64,000 nt of DNA from Glossina fuscipes (GCF_014805625.2 NW_023998455.1:3727970-3791969), one strand, 5' to 3'. Numbered from the stretch's first letter, positions 45,961-57,920 are shown. Notes: generated from the letters alone by a model not told the origin. Numbers and translations are program-made.

Positions 45961-46319
45961 CTTTCTAAATAATAAAAGACCTTTGCCTTTGAGCATAGGA
46001 TGATTTAGCTGCCGTTAGTTGAAGCGAACCTCAATTTATTTAGGTTTTCACCTACGTATATCTTATATTATTCGTAAATCTAATTAATATTTAATCTCAT
46101 TGTTAATATAGAAAATTCAGCGAATTATCCAACTGAGTGAAATAAACGACTCTGCTTTGCATTGCTTAAGTTAGTGTAACGAAGTGGAAAATGTCGTCAT
46201 AAGGGATATAAAGCTACTTTAAATTGTTATGCTCTTTAGCGAAATAAGTTAGCTGTTAGCAAACAATTACAATTAAACGTAATAAGTATAATTTTTATTG
46301 CAAACTAAACAATTTGTAC

Positions 46320-46359
<40 letters not shown>

Positions 46360-46800
46360 TATTATTTAATTTTTTCTTCTAAAGAGTGTGAATTTCACAC
46401 TTGAACGCCGTCTCATTTAAGAAAAATATGAAAATATCTGCATACATAATATTCCCTGTTAGTGGTGCATTGTTGATCATAAAAGAGGTAATTAGCAGTT
46501 ATGTGCACTTCGGATGGGAAGAAATCATAACGAAAATAATGAAAAAAAAAAAAAAAGAAAGAAAATAATTTTTTTTTTTTTGGTTTTTATCTTTCTTCAC
46601 CAGATGAAATTTATGAAGTGCTCTACTTGTGTAAGCATGTGTGTGTTGGTGATCTATGAAATGCTGGCACATAAAAACTAAGTTACCAGTATGCAAATAA
46701 GAAGACCAGAGCAAGTAATAAAATTATGCCATAATAGTTGCTAAAGACAATTTAATGGCATTGCAAAGGAATTGAGGCATAGATTATGATTAAAAAACAA
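45961..46800. other. Intergenic with (TA)n
   Basis: (TA)n at about 46322-46355; A- and T-runs near 46540-46580. No gene recognised. Confidence 0.55.
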
Positions 46801-46804
46801 GTGA

Positions 46805-47165
46805 AAACACCAAAGTGGGACGCGGCCAATCACTAAATACCCTACATCACCTTGTTTAGTACAATTATTCATACAATTCAACGATTTTCCCTAAATTTTG
46901 GGGAATGGTTAGAAAAGTCGTCAAATCCAAACCATTTTCAAGGGCAAACCATGTCGATGCACCGAAATTCATCAAAATATCTCAAAAATTGCGATCTATA
47001 TGTTGAACACAAGAAAATGGACATACGGACAGACAAGCGTAGATTGATTCAGAATCACTTTCTGTATATAAGTGGTGGGTCAGTGTAGTAAAGACATGGG
47101 TCTATCTCAAGTTCATCGGCACAAGCTTACTACACCCCTGTACCAAAAGTAGTGGAAGGTATTAA
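46805..47165 (-). repeat. GTCY dispersed repeat, near-complete copy
   Basis: Reverse copy running from the end motif 'gtgggacgcggccaatcact' plus 'aaataccctacatcacc' through 'aaaaattgcgatctatatg', 'ggacatacggacagacaagc' and core 'gattcagaatcactttctg' to 'caaaagtagtggaaggtatt'. It gives the best single picture of the family's order from hairpin end to distal end. Confidence 0.75.
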
Positions 47166-47169
47166 AATG

Positions 47170-47930
47170 TGTAAAAAAAAAATTCGAAATATTTTTCAAC
47201 CATTAACCGATTTTCTTCTCACCCATAATAAATTTTCATTTTGAAAAACTACTCCATTTTTTGTTTATCGAGCCGTTCTGACTTTCTTCTCACATTGAAT
47301 CTTTTTAAGCAGGGGCACATGTTCTAAGAGCGATTCGGTGTGATGCTGTTTAGATGCACCGATTCAACTCAATGAATTCGTGGGAGTGTTTCTTTTTTCT
47401 CCTTGTTATGATCGATAAGTCATTGACTGTTCGCCATATCGGTAGCACTGACCAAGAGGGGCAGGAGGGGTCGTGTGCTAATTAACCACTATAACCGGGA
47501 AAAAATATTGGCAACAGCATTGAGCATCGAATCTATAAACACCGGCTTGTTAGTCTCCTCCGACTGCTACCTACTCAGTGGTTCATATTGCGCTGATTTC
47601 AGATCTAAAAACGACGACTATTACGAGCAACTTAAGTGCTGTGATCAGCACAGCCGCAAACCGTATCAAGCGGTTTTCATGGCAGAAGAAACCTTTTGCT
47701 TTCTTTTATTTTATAGTACTAACGCTCTGCGAACTTTTCAATTATTCCACCGAAAAAGACCTTGATATCTTTATGTTTGTTTACACTTATAATGCCAATA
47801 AAATATAATTTTCATTTTTTGTTTTTTTTTTTTTTGTTTTATAAAATTTAACATAAAATTCAAATTTATTTTTTATGGTTAATGTCAATTTAATTTGCAT
47901 ATCAATAAATTTTCATATTAGCAGAGACGG
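47170..47930. other. Intergenic with two overlapping unrecognised frames
   Basis: Frames at 47475-47765 and 47578-47808 overlap in different phases. The second has a hydrophobic run and is followed within 10 bp by AATAAA (about 47798), and an acceptor-like 'gcgctgatttcag' precedes it at about 47602. That leaves open a terminal exon, but no family is recognised. Confidence 0.25.
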
Positions 47931-47934
47931 TCTC

Positions 47935-48640
47935 ACTTGTTCAACAGCATTTTACGCAATCTATGAAACCTGATGGAAGAAATCAGTTTTATTACGCTAT
48001 GATATTGGCCAGGCGTGGTCAATTTCTTCGATATTTGTGCACAAATCCCTCAGCATCATCCATAGAATATGCGTTCAAGTTTTTCTACATTTATTTGCTT
48101 TAGTTTATGAGTAGTGCATCCGCCTGGGTGGCCGAGTAGGCAAGAGTCTCGACTAGCAACTCAGTGGTCGTGGGTTCGAATCTCAAGTGCGGTAGAGTTT
48201 TTAATAAAAGCCGATAGCCTTAGATGCTAGTGCTTTTAAGAGTTTAGTCTTAGAATTTATTTCTCTGGCGAAATTAATAATAATAATAATAATAATAATA
48301 GTTTATGAGTAATAAGGAAAAAATCAGTTTTTTGTTGCCTTTGAAAAGCAGGGGTAGTTTCGATTTGCGTGGTGCTGTAGGCGTGTCCTTCGATCGATTT
48401 GACCCAATTGCAATAGCAATCGGCGTGGAAGAACAACCAATGTTTCTGCAAAATTTGAGGCCAATAGCTTCATTTTTGCGGCAAGGAGAATGTTGACAAC
48501 AGATATTATACAGACGGACAGACGGACTTATTTAATTCGATTTGAAATTTGATGCTGATCAAGAATATATGTAGTTTGTGGGATCTCTGATGCTACCTTC
48601 TGGGCGTTGCATATGTTTTGACAAAATAAGTATACCACTC
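47935..48640 (-). repeat. GTCY-type dispersed element hosting a SINE
   Basis: Left part: 'ttacgctatgatattggcca' and 'ggcgtggtcaatttcttcg', as at 8555-8590. Right part: 'acagacggacagacggactt', core 'tcgatttgaaatttgatgct', 'gatcaagaatatatgtag' and 'ctgggcgttgcatatg'. A SINE with target duplication lies between, so the element predates the SINE. Confidence 0.7.
48114..48298 (+). mobile_element. tRNA-derived SINE (family 1), full copy with TSD
   Basis: The 185-bp insertion is bounded by identical 13-bp copies of 'tagtttatgagta' (48101-48113 and 48299-48311), the mark of LINE-mediated retrotransposition. The head is tRNA-like with an A box 'tggccgagtagg' (48129-48140) and a B box 'ggttcgaatct' (48173-48183); the long gap between them fits a class II tRNA (Leu or Ser type). 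A short body ('gccgatagccttagatgcta', 'tttctctggcgaaatta') leads to an (AAT)n tail rather than poly(A). No functional tRNA: the 3' half after the B box does not complete an acceptor stem. Confidence 0.9.
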
Positions 48641-49250
48641 ATCCCTTCGTTGATGGGCATAAAAACTTAAGCAATTAATTATTAGAAGCGAAAGTTTTGA
48701 CTAAAGTCATGATATCTCGCGATAGTATAACATATTTGAGAAGCATAAATATAAGCTTGAACTTTGCAACTCTCACTAAGACTGGCGATAAAATTCCTTC
48801 TTTTTTTTGTTTGACTAACGCTTTTCTTATCATCGGAAATTTACTGCAAACGTTTTCAGGGTTTCATTGATAACAAACAATTCCCTTTAGATACTTGGAT
48901 ACTTTGTATTCGAATATTACAAAATGAATTTATGTTACAAACATACGTCTAAAGGCAGAAATATGATAGAAAAATCTTCACACCAGATAAACATAATTAG
49001 TAAAGAGCATGCGATTTTCACACGATTATCTAAGAAAAAAGAGAAAAAATTAACAAAAACTTGTTATCTATTACTAGTTCGTTGCTTTAGTCTTTTGTTT
49101 AATGGAGTTAATTTTCCTTATTTTCCTTCGAAAACGAAAAAAAGGCGAGAGAAAAATTACTTGCGAATCTATTCAGACAAGCGGTAAATACTTGATAAAT
49201 AAGACTTTAACATGAAACAGTAAACAATTTTTATCTAAATTGTTACTAGC
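48640..49250. other. Intergenic, no gene seen
   Basis: An 87-codon Lys-rich frame (48924-49187) has no recognisable motif. Confidence 0.45.
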
Positions 49251-49259
49251 AGTTCTACT

Positions 49260-49555
49260 GAAGTGAGGAGATGTTCTCCAAACATCTTTCTTCATGAGTA
49301 GTAGCGCAGGAAATATCTCGCATATGTATACGATAGTGATGGTCATAATGAAATGAAAAGAAGGTAGAGAGAGGAATTGGAAGTGCCCGCAGCGTGGGAG
49401 CTGGATGCCCGATAGTTAGGTGAATTGCCTCCATCGACCGATCCCTCATTATAGGTACATCGAAGCAACAATCGTAATTAACATATTGTGTACCGCGGTG
49501 GGAGTTGAACTCAGGTATGCCGATTGAAAATGACATCTTTTCACCAAAGCGAAAG
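49260..49555 (-). mobile_element. Possible tRNA-derived SINE (minus strand)
   Basis: On the minus strand, 'ctttggtgaaaagatgtc' (A-box-like) is followed about 40 nt later by 'gagttcaactcccaccgcgg' (B-box-like with tRNA T-arm pairing), then a body with 'gggcatccagctcccacgct' and 'cctctctctaccttctttt'. The body loosely resembles that of the 7862 SINE ('gcatccatcttcctatagcg', 'cttctacctttttc'). No target duplication identified. Confidence 0.35.
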
Positions 49556-49574
49556 TTTTAGTCGGCGGTTTTAG

Positions 49575-49870
49575 TTGGCGAGTTTTGAAAGCTCAACAAA
49601 ATGGAGCGATCCGAATCATATTTGACCTTTGCGTCAAAGCACGTAAATGTACCAAATCTCATCAAAATATCTTAAAAATGGCGATCTTTAGCTGGTTGAA
49701 CACCATTATACATGGACAGACATTAAATTGAAGGATGGATAGGCAACCTTTGATCGATTGAAATCTTGAATTGATTACTACTATAAAGGATGGATCTACC
49801 TTAAATCTTTCAGTATGTTACGTACATTCCGGCAAATTTAATATGCCCTACACCAGAAGTGCTGGACGAT
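49575..49870 (-). repeat. GTCY dispersed repeat copy
   Basis: Reverse copy: 'gagcgatccgaatcatattt', 'catcaaaatatcttaaaaat', 'ggcgatctttagctggttga', 'atggacagacattaaattg', core relic 'gattgaaatcttgaattgat', and the end 'cctacaccagaagtgctgga'. Confidence 0.65.
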
Positions 49871-49874
49871 CTAA

Positions 49875-51058
49875 TAAATCGTTCATATAATGTAAATAGT
49901 TATGAATTGAAAATTGTAGTACATAAGAAAGTGTTTTTGTAATGCTTTCCAATACAATTATAGCTAATGAAATGATTGAATAAATGCCGGAAAATTAGGA
50001 TTATTGGTATTATCATTATCACCATTATTACTATTTTGAAGCTTTCCTTTCGTACAACGTAGTTTAAGTTTTTAGTTTATTTTGAAGTCCTTGCAGCTAT
50101 TGGTTGGGCACCTTAACTAACGCTTATATCTGACGAGTGAAAGAACTCACCGTTTCAGCACTATTTCTGCTTATACCCGAGTATTAGTAGTATTTTCCGT
50201 TATATTCGGTTAGTGAAGAAAAGTTTCTCGCTTTTACTTCCAACTCGACTGAAAGTCCGTTTCAAATAAGATAATTTGGCAGTTTCTCAAATTCGCATTA
50301 ACTACCAATGCTTAGACTTACACTACTTTACTTTGTTAAGTTCGAAATGAACTTTTGGCCTTAAAGCTTTAAAAATCACAACAATTTTTCATTAATTTCT
50401 TAAGAAGATTTTGTCTTATTGTCTTCTTATTTTAGTGAGTTAACCCGGTGTTAACTTCTTGTATATAGAAATAAAAAATTATCCTGAAGGATTCTCTATA
50501 ATTGGATATGAATCTGCAGCATTTTCGCTCGCATACAGGGAAAGTTTTCTTAATTGCGATCAATTGAACCGCCTTTTCGCTTACATTGAGCCATTACCTC
50601 ACTCTTGTAGCACTGAAGTTTGGTTGAGGAATAAAGCCGTTTCATTCGTGAATGCAAGAAAGAGTTCCTTTAAAGATTTTCATAGATCTCGATTTAGTTT
50701 ATTCAACACGACAGTATCGTTGCGTGTCCGCTTGGAGCCTGAACTGACTGCCGAGATTATCAGTTGAAAGCAAAAATATTCTTTTCGTTCCGATTACTAT
50801 TAGTTAAGGTAAATGATCCCGTTTAACAATCGACGAATTTCACACACGTAGCGAAACACTATTCTTCTATTCCTCTCTATCTATAGCAGTTCCTGACCAT
50901 CAACATGTACCAAAAGAGATCTCTCTTAGAATGACTGATCACTTGTAGAAAAAAAAATGAGATTAGAAACAACATGTGACAATCGTCTGACAGCTAAAGC
51001 AAATAAAGCAACTTTTCTTTCTTTTTATATACAAAATATATATATATTAAGCTAAATT

Positions 51059-51060
<2 letters not shown>
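49875..51060. other. 3' flank of calaxin-like gene; one unrecognised frame
   Basis: A frame at 50459-50767 (+, 102 codons, TTG first) has a balanced composition and an acceptor-like 'cttgtatatag' just before it, but no recognisable motif. The remainder is AT-rich, with a 27-nt A-run at about 51063-51089. Confidence 0.35.
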
Positions 51061-51089
<29 letters not shown>

Positions 51090-51099
51090 TGATATTAAG

Positions 51100-51898
51100 T
51101 CATTTATCATCGATACTCGACTTTGGAAAATTTATTTTTGACAAAATGTTCGTGCAATAAGCAATGACAGTCATGCCATCAACGTTGGGAAAGCATTGAC
51201 CGAGAAACTCCAATAGCATGGGCTCCTTGGTAACAACGGCAGCATATTCTTCATAAGAAATAGCACCGTCCCGGTCCATATCAAATTTTTTGAAAAGCAC
51301 TTCAAGCATATCCTGGATATAATTGATATTTTAATGAGATGCGGGTCAAGTAGCATTTGATAACTTACCGAACGCAACTCATTAACTTCATCTTCATCTT
51401 CGCCCGTGAAAAACTTCTCTACGGCGAAAGTAACAACATCACGAGTTAAATAGCCGGTATTTGCTGCATTATAGATCTGTGAGAAGGACATACTTATTTA
51501 TCTCTTCATATATATAAGACATAATCATAATTTACCTGAAAGGTAAATTTCATTTTTTGTTCCAATTTGTTAGCCATGAATACTGAAAATAATTTCACCC
51601 AAGCCACCGGAAGCACATCCTTGTTTAAATCTGACGTTATTAACGATAATACGCGTTCAATAATTTGCAAATCATAGATTTTAAATAAAACTAAGAAGAG
51701 ATTATTAAATTGCTTTTTAGTCATTGTCTTCGCTTTCGGTCCATTCGCTAAAACAAATTTATGATAGACTAAGAGAATGCTTTGCACTTCAATTTCGCTA
51801 AATTGCGTTGTCTTGGCCATTTGTTTGATAAGATCGTGATAAATATTGCTGAACCTCGTATTCTGTACATCGTCTAACGTTGAATCCAGTTTATTCAT
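51100..51898 (-). CDS. CLXN: Calaxin/EFCAB1-like EF-hand protein, three exons
   Basis: Exons 51898-51536, 51476-51369 and 51312-51100 join in phase 0 at both junctions. Introns are 59 and 56 nt, with GTAAAT...CACAG and GTAAGT...CCAG ends. The product is 227 residues; human calaxin is 211. Landmarks match calaxin in order: ERVLSLITSDLNKD (81-94), LEQKMKFTFQ (112-121, family LEEKMKYCFE), a degenerate second loop N124-V135, then a canonical third EF-hand D168-E179 (FDMDRDGAISYEEY), followed by EPMLLEFLGQCFP. Only the third loop keeps Asp/Asp/Asp/Ser/Glu at positions 1, 3, 5, 9 and 12; loops one (88-99) and two have lost the acidic ligands. Calaxin is a Ca2+ sensor that binds outer-arm dynein in cilia and sperm flagella; in flies expression would be expected in testis or ciliated sensory neurons. 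The start ATG has the fly context CAAAATG. Confidence 0.9.
51313..51368 (-). other. Calaxin-like gene intron 2 (56 nt)
   Basis: Donor gttcg|GTAAGT, acceptor aattatatccAG|gatatg. Phase 0. Confidence 0.88.
51477..51535 (-). other. Calaxin-like gene intron 1 (59 nt)
   Basis: Donor ctttcag|GTAAAT, acceptor tccttctcacAG|atctat. Phase 0. Confidence 0.88.
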
Positions 51899-52138
51899 TT
51901 TGCCGAGTCAAAGCGTCTCTAAGGCTCTAAGATTTTCTTGGGCGCCAAGCAACTATTATGCAGAATTATTGCACAAAGCAAAAAAAAAAAAAAAAAACGT
52001 AAACAAAAAAAACAGAAAAGTCGTATGAATTCGCTCGAGTTCGAAATTAAAACAAAGGCAAAAATGAATATTTGGAATTTAATTGATATAAAATTGACAT
52101 AAAAGTCGTACATAAAATGTTTGGTAAGAAAACTTTAC

Positions 52139-52195
52139 TAATTTATGGAGGGAACTATTGGATGGAACTTAATTTATGGAGGGAANNNNNNNNNN
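52139..52195. repeat. 31-bp tandem repeat running into a 10-N gap
   Basis: 'taatttatggagggaa' occurs at 52139-52154 and again at 52170-52185, immediately before N at 52186-52195. The gap probably hides more units. Confidence 0.85.
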
Positions 52196-52479
52196 CATGA
52201 TAAATGTATCAACCTATCAATAAGTAAACCCACAGCTGGTGTCATCGTTTTTGAGCGTAACAATAGCAATATACACAATAAGCGCAATAATAACAGCATA
52301 TATATATAAATATACATAGGAAATATTTATTCTATCCTGAGATTAAATACAGAAAAGATGTTCTTTCGAAAATTTTGTAGTACTTCGATCAAAAGGTAAT
52401 GAATCTCTTCCATTTACACTACGTGGGCTTATACGGTGCAAGGATGTTTGAGTAAGCTTGTGCGTGTGTATGCAACACC

Positions 52480-52800
52480 CGGAAAGACTTGTGATAGACT
52501 TTTCTTTCATTATACCAATCGATGCACAATCGTTTTCTGAATTATTTTAAGCTTGTCTGTCCGTCCGTCTGTTCGATTTATGTGCTTGCATTCAAGGTAC
52601 AACTTGCAATTTTTGAGATATTCTGATGAAATTGATATACTTCCTTGTTTTGGCCCAAGGACGAGGACTATTGAAAATATTCCGGATTCGGCCGTTTTTT
52701 CAACCACTTTCCATATAACGATCTTTTAATATAAGGCGCATAATTGTAAGATAGTGTAGATTATTTAATAGTGGGCCGTGGTCCACTATAGAGCTTTTAC
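52480..52800 (+). repeat. GTCY dispersed repeat, near-consensus copy with hairpin
   Basis: Forward copy in full order: core relic 'tctgaattattttaagc', 'ttgtctgtccgtccgtctgt', 'caacttgcaatttttgagat', 'ttgttttggcccaaggacga', 'attccggattcggccg', 'ccatataacgatcttttaat' and the end 'tatttaatagtgggccgtgg'. TAGTGG (52769-52774) pairs with CCACTA (52783-52788). Best template for the family. Confidence 0.8.
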
Positions 52801-53200
52801 TTATTTCTTCTTTTTTTTTTAAACTGGCAGTACTGGAACTGGTATCCGTCGTTAATTTCATGTCAATATCTTCAATTAGATGCGCTTGCTTATTTTCAAT
52901 GCAATTCGAATTAATTTGTTCAGTCCAGTGACAATGATGATTACCAAGCAAATTCGTTGAGTTTCAAGAATAGACAGAGGCTAAAGGGAGCTAAATTAAA
53001 TAAATAAAACTGTCTTGAACAAGCAAATGCAGTGTCGAATCATTTTGATTGAAAAATCAAGAGTTATGCATGATAGTGGATAAAATCAGCCACGGCTACT
53101 CAATAGTATATAGCATGGAAATTAATATTCTTTCATTTTCTCTTTCAGGCCATGTAAACATTCCGAATATAATTTTTTTTACTTATTAATAATGCGTTTG
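52800..53200. other. Intergenic, no gene seen
   Basis: Ordinary AT-rich sequence; nothing recognised. Confidence 0.5.
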
Positions 53201-54330
53201 ACACTATTTTTCATGGTACCTTTAATGAAGTTATCGATGATACTTTGAATGTAATTTTTGATGATATTTTTGATGATATAATTGTTGCTACATTTGATGC
53301 TATTTTTAATAGCGCTTTGATCATATTTTTGATGATATTTTTTATAATACAATTGTTGCTACTTTTGATGATATTTTTCGTGCTTTGATGCTATTTTTAA
53401 TAGCGCTTTGAGCACATTTTTGATGATATTTTTTATAATACAATTCTTGCTACTTTTGATGATATTTTTCGTACTTTGATGCTATTTTTAATAGCGCTTT
53501 GATCATATTTTTGATGATATTTTTGATTTTGATATTATTGCGGCCATTCTCATACTATTTTTAATTAAGTTTTCGATGACATTTTGATTATATTTCCGAT
53601 GATAAGCTTTGATAGTATTTTTGATGATATTTTTTATGAGAGTTTTCAAAGTCTTTTAATTAATTCGTTAATATGTATGATATTTTTAACAATATAGTTG
53701 ACGATATTCTTCCTATGTTTGATAAAATATTCGATGATATATTGAAAATGAATGATGTTTTGCCCCTTTTGATAATATTTTTCATGCTACATTCGACAAA
53801 ATTTCTGATGTTATTTTTAATAGCTGTTAATGATATTTTTGGTAACATTATTGTTGCTATTTTTTATGACATTTTTAATTAAAGTGATCGTTGACATTTT
53901 TAATTATCTTCTGATTATATTTTTGATGATATATTTAATTACAGTTTTAGTGCTATTTTGTTTTGTTGCGTATATTTTATTGTTTTTTAAATATATACAC
54001 ATATATTTTTAATGGTATTGCTATTATTTATTGCGCTATTTTTGATTAACTTTTCGATGATAATTTCGATGATATTTTTGACGACTTAGTGATCACGTTT
54101 ATGTTTACGATGATATATTTCAATGGTTATTTTGATAATTTTTTGATGATATTTTCGATAATCTTTTGAGAAGACTATCGATGGGTGTAATATTTTTGAT
54201 GATATATTTAATGCTAATTTTTATGAGATATTTTATAAATTGACAAAATACTTGAAGCAATTTTAAACATTATATTAGATGACGTTTTTATAATATTTTT
54301 GGACATATTTAATATTTTTGAAATATACTT
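53200..54330. repeat. 1.1-kb degenerate TTTTTGATGATAT tract
   Basis: The words 'tttttgatgatat', 'tttgatgctattttt' and 'attttttataata' recur irregularly for over a kilobase, on one strand only. Within it 'tttttaatagcgctttga' recurs with AGCGCTTTG at 53311, 53402 and 53493, a regular 91-bp tandem. All open frames here are Ile/Phe/Asp-rich artefacts. Confidence 0.85.
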
Positions 54331-54339
54331 TGATGAATT

Positions 54340-55650
54340 TTTGAGGCGGGTTAAAATATAATGAGAAAAACTAAGAGTCATACTAACCTGCGGACCCAAA
54401 AAAAAACTTGCTAACGTAGATTGAGAATACATAGGCTTAATGCATATATATCTGCAAGTTATAAATATTTCTAAAACCAAATATAATGCCTATAGTTCAT
54501 TTAGTGCATATATCATATTTATGAGTATTACTACAACTTAAATTTTTTTTTGTTTTGAAAAGACTTTTCAAGTATATAAATAAAGCTAATGTCAATTGAA
54601 TAACAGATGTAAAGAGACAGCCGCTGCAAGACAATAAAATTGCTTAAGCCGCCATTTAAAGTGACTGATTTCCGACTACACCAACGAGCTGTTCATGAGT
54701 AAAACAAATTGCAAATGCGCCAACATCTTCATTATTAAGTTTTTTATGTTTATTTCAGGTTCACATATTTATTTCTTATAATAATAATATTTAACATACT
54801 CATTAGCTCAAATGAATCAGTCAACAATGTAATTTGCTGCTGACTTGAATACTATACCAATAAAAAAATCAATATTTAGCTTAAGGCGAATCTAAGACCA
54901 CCCGCCACTTAAAACAAATACACGAAGTCGTTTAGTGCTGTTTGGTCATATATTTAACTGCATTACAGCAACGATTAAGGCCGAGGTTACTCCAGTTTTT
55001 TAACTAAGATCGAATAGTTGACGTACGGGTAGACACTGTCTCTATAAAGGTTTATGAAGAGTAACTCGTAGAAGAAGAAGAAGAATATGCAACTTTTTCC
55101 AATTGTCCATTTTATTTCTTTTGTTTGCAATGAGAGTTCTAACAACAAGTAGACAGATCGTTAGATGGTCTCTTGTATAAGATATTTTTGGGCAAAATAG
55201 ATGAGACAATTAGTCTCTAATCTTATACCAAGTTAGAGTAAACAATTGTATATATAGAAGAACAACAGGTTCGTTGTTTAAGTTTTTTGTTTTACTACAA
55301 AGTAATTCTTACGCTATGGTGTTGTTGACTTTAACACAAGTTGACTTTGAATACAAAAATGTCAAAACACTACTTAATACATGAATGCACTATGTATGTG
55401 TGTGTGTTTATATAGACATGTGTATAAATAAGATTAAAATCTCTCAAAGTTTTTATTAATATCTTTGTGTAATATTTTTCGAAACTGTAGCTAAGTAATG
55501 TGTAAGGAAGCTACGTTTGCTTTGAAACGAGTTCCATTTACAAAAACTAAAGTACTAAAATAGTTTTTGAAAATAAAAGTCGTAGATTTTAATACATTTT
55601 CATAAGTAATATAAACTAAATTTAAAAAAAGTTACATTTGACTTCGAGCC
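54340..55650. other. Intergenic, no gene seen
   Basis: Includes (AGA)n at about 55070-55085. No gene recognised. Confidence 0.5.
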
Positions 55651-55989
55651 ACTCAACATCTGACCTGCAGAATATATCAGGACGTGTCAATTGATCGATA
55701 AGAAATAATAGGAAATTATGATCAAGCAAATACACAGATAGGCAGTAAGACGCATGGGCGGATGAACAGAAAGACACAAGCTGACAAGCTTCAGGATAAA
55801 GAGGGTTTCTAAACGCCACAATTAGTAGCACCGCGAATTTTCTTTTAGTGTATATTTCAATTATTAAAAACATATACATATATATATATACATATATACA
55901 TTTCTATTATTAAAAACAACTGTACCTACTTAACTATTGAAGATGGTGGCGTGAAATTGAAGGCGGTCTAAAAAAGAAATAAGTTACAA

Positions 55990-56300
55990 AAATATAGTGG
56001 TCTATGGCCGACCATTAGATACCTTACAATTCCAAACAGTTGCTCATTTAACGACAATCTAATGTAAGGAGTTGCATGGAAAGTGGTCGAAATTGTTATG
56101 AACCATGTACAATAGCGTTGACTCTGTGAACAAAACATATCGGTACACCAACAACTACTGGCTGAGGATTGAATACAAGCATGCTAAGCAAGTGAACAGA
56201 CAAACGAACAAGCTTAAATTGATTCAGGAAGTCATTCTGAATCGACCGCCACAAAATAAAACTTGCTACAAAACTTTTTGGAAACCATATGCTGGCCTAA
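55990..56300 (-). repeat. GTCY dispersed repeat copy with hairpin
   Basis: Reverse copy: end motif 'tatagtggtctatggccgac' plus 'cattagatacctta', 'tgcatggaaagtggtcgaaa', 'gaacagacaaacgaacaagc' and core 'aaattgattcaggaagtcat'. On the minus strand TAATGGTC pairs with GACCACTA (7 of 8). Confidence 0.65.
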
Positions 56301-56309
56301 TTTGAAAAG

Positions 56310-57920
56310 CAAAAAAAGTTTTGTGTTTTGGTAAAACAAAAAAAAAAAAAACAAAAAATCTTTGTAGAATTAAGTAAAAGCTCACAGACGCAGTTATACG
56401 ACAGGCCGCCACCAACAATGCTTATTGTATTTTAATTAAATAAAATTCTCATATTCAAAGCAAAGAGAAGCAAGGAAAAAAAAAAAAAAAAACAAATAAG
56501 AAAATTAAAATCTATCCGAAAATAAAAAAAAAATAAAAACAAAAACTTAAAAAACAGGTAAAGAAAGAAACAATAAATTGAATGCATATCAAAAGTCTGC
56601 TCACAATATAAAATTAAGTAATCTATGCAGATACACATCAACGAACATCAGCGAATAACCGCAAAGCAAACTCATATGTATCTATATATGTATGGTAAAG
56701 AAGAGAAACACTTGAAGGAAAATTGTTAAGCCAAAGAAAGCAAAAGTTGAAATCAAGCAAACCGAACTTTATACGTGCACGTTACAATGCACGAAACGAA
56801 AACCCAATGACACAAAGACACTCTTTTTTTAATAGTAAAATAAGAAAACAAAACAAAAAGCCAAAAGCAAAAGAAAACCAACAACGCATGCGTGTCTTTA
56901 AATCTTCAACCCAGCAAGCGATTAAATCGCGTTCAAGTTGTGTTAATGCATACAATTGCCGTTATTGTACGTTGAGACTGCAGAATGTATGTTAATGCGG
57001 TTAAATTTAGGTGACAAACTCGATTCGTAATATGTTGCAAATCTCGATATAACATTAAGAAAAACTTTTAACAAAAGTAAGAAAAAAAAAATTATCTTAT
57101 TTTCATTTTGTGTTCATTTTGATTGACAGCTTCTTATAGGTTTTATGGTTACAAACTCCAATACTGGATCCCATTAATGACTTTAACCATAAAGTATTGA
57201 ATTTTTCCAAAGGTCATAATGTCTTCATATGTTTTTTTATGAAAAATGACTAAAGCAAATAAGGAAAATAACTTTTTTTTTTTAATTTTTTTTTTTTTTT
57301 TAATTTAATATTTTATCTGTTTCGCTAAGCAAAACATAAAAAAAAAAAGAATCTCTTAAGTGTTGAGTTAGTTGCGTAATCGTACGCCGTTTGCTTAAAA
57401 AGAATCTCTTGAAAGAGATTTTTTCTTGTAGCAGAACTTCTGTCCGAATCTCAAGATATTTACATGACCCTTATGGAATTTTTAAAATTCTTCACTTACG
57501 CGAATATTTAACATTTCCACGATCAGCATCATCAATATTTATTTTAAACTGTGACATACAAGAGTAGAAATTTGAGATCCAAAAGTTTTAGCTCTCTTCG
57601 TCTATTACGAAACGGGAGGCTTGGGTGAATGGATTACTACAACTTTCAACAGTTGAAACAAGGAAAGAACATTAATTACTTTTAGAATTCGTACCCGCCG
57701 TCTACCTCCTAAAAAGGACTTAAAAATAGAACAAAAAACTTGATTTTTCTTCCTTAACAATGCTGGGTTGCAACTTGTGAGTAATGACGAAAAGTCCATT
57801 TTGTTTTTTTTTTCCCCGTTTTGGAAAGCTAAATATTGGTGGCCGCATCCACGGACTGATTTCATACATTTTTAATATCAATCTGTGTGTAAGAATTTTT
57901 AATCTGAAATTGATTTTTTA
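56310..57920. other. AT-rich intergenic, no gene seen
   Basis: A- and T-runs, an (A)n/(T)n-rich block at 57270-57345, and a 90-codon Lys/Arg-rich frame (56723-56995) with no recognisable motif. Confidence 0.5.

Noticed and set aside
53660..54480. Several Ile/Phe-rich frames on both strands
   Set aside because: Low-complexity translation of the TTTTTGATGATAT tract.
57401..57426. Hairpin AATCTCT/AGAGATT followed by a T-run, like a bacterial terminator
   Set aside because: The context is eukaryotic AT-rich intergenic DNA with no neighbouring transcription unit; T-runs are everywhere here.
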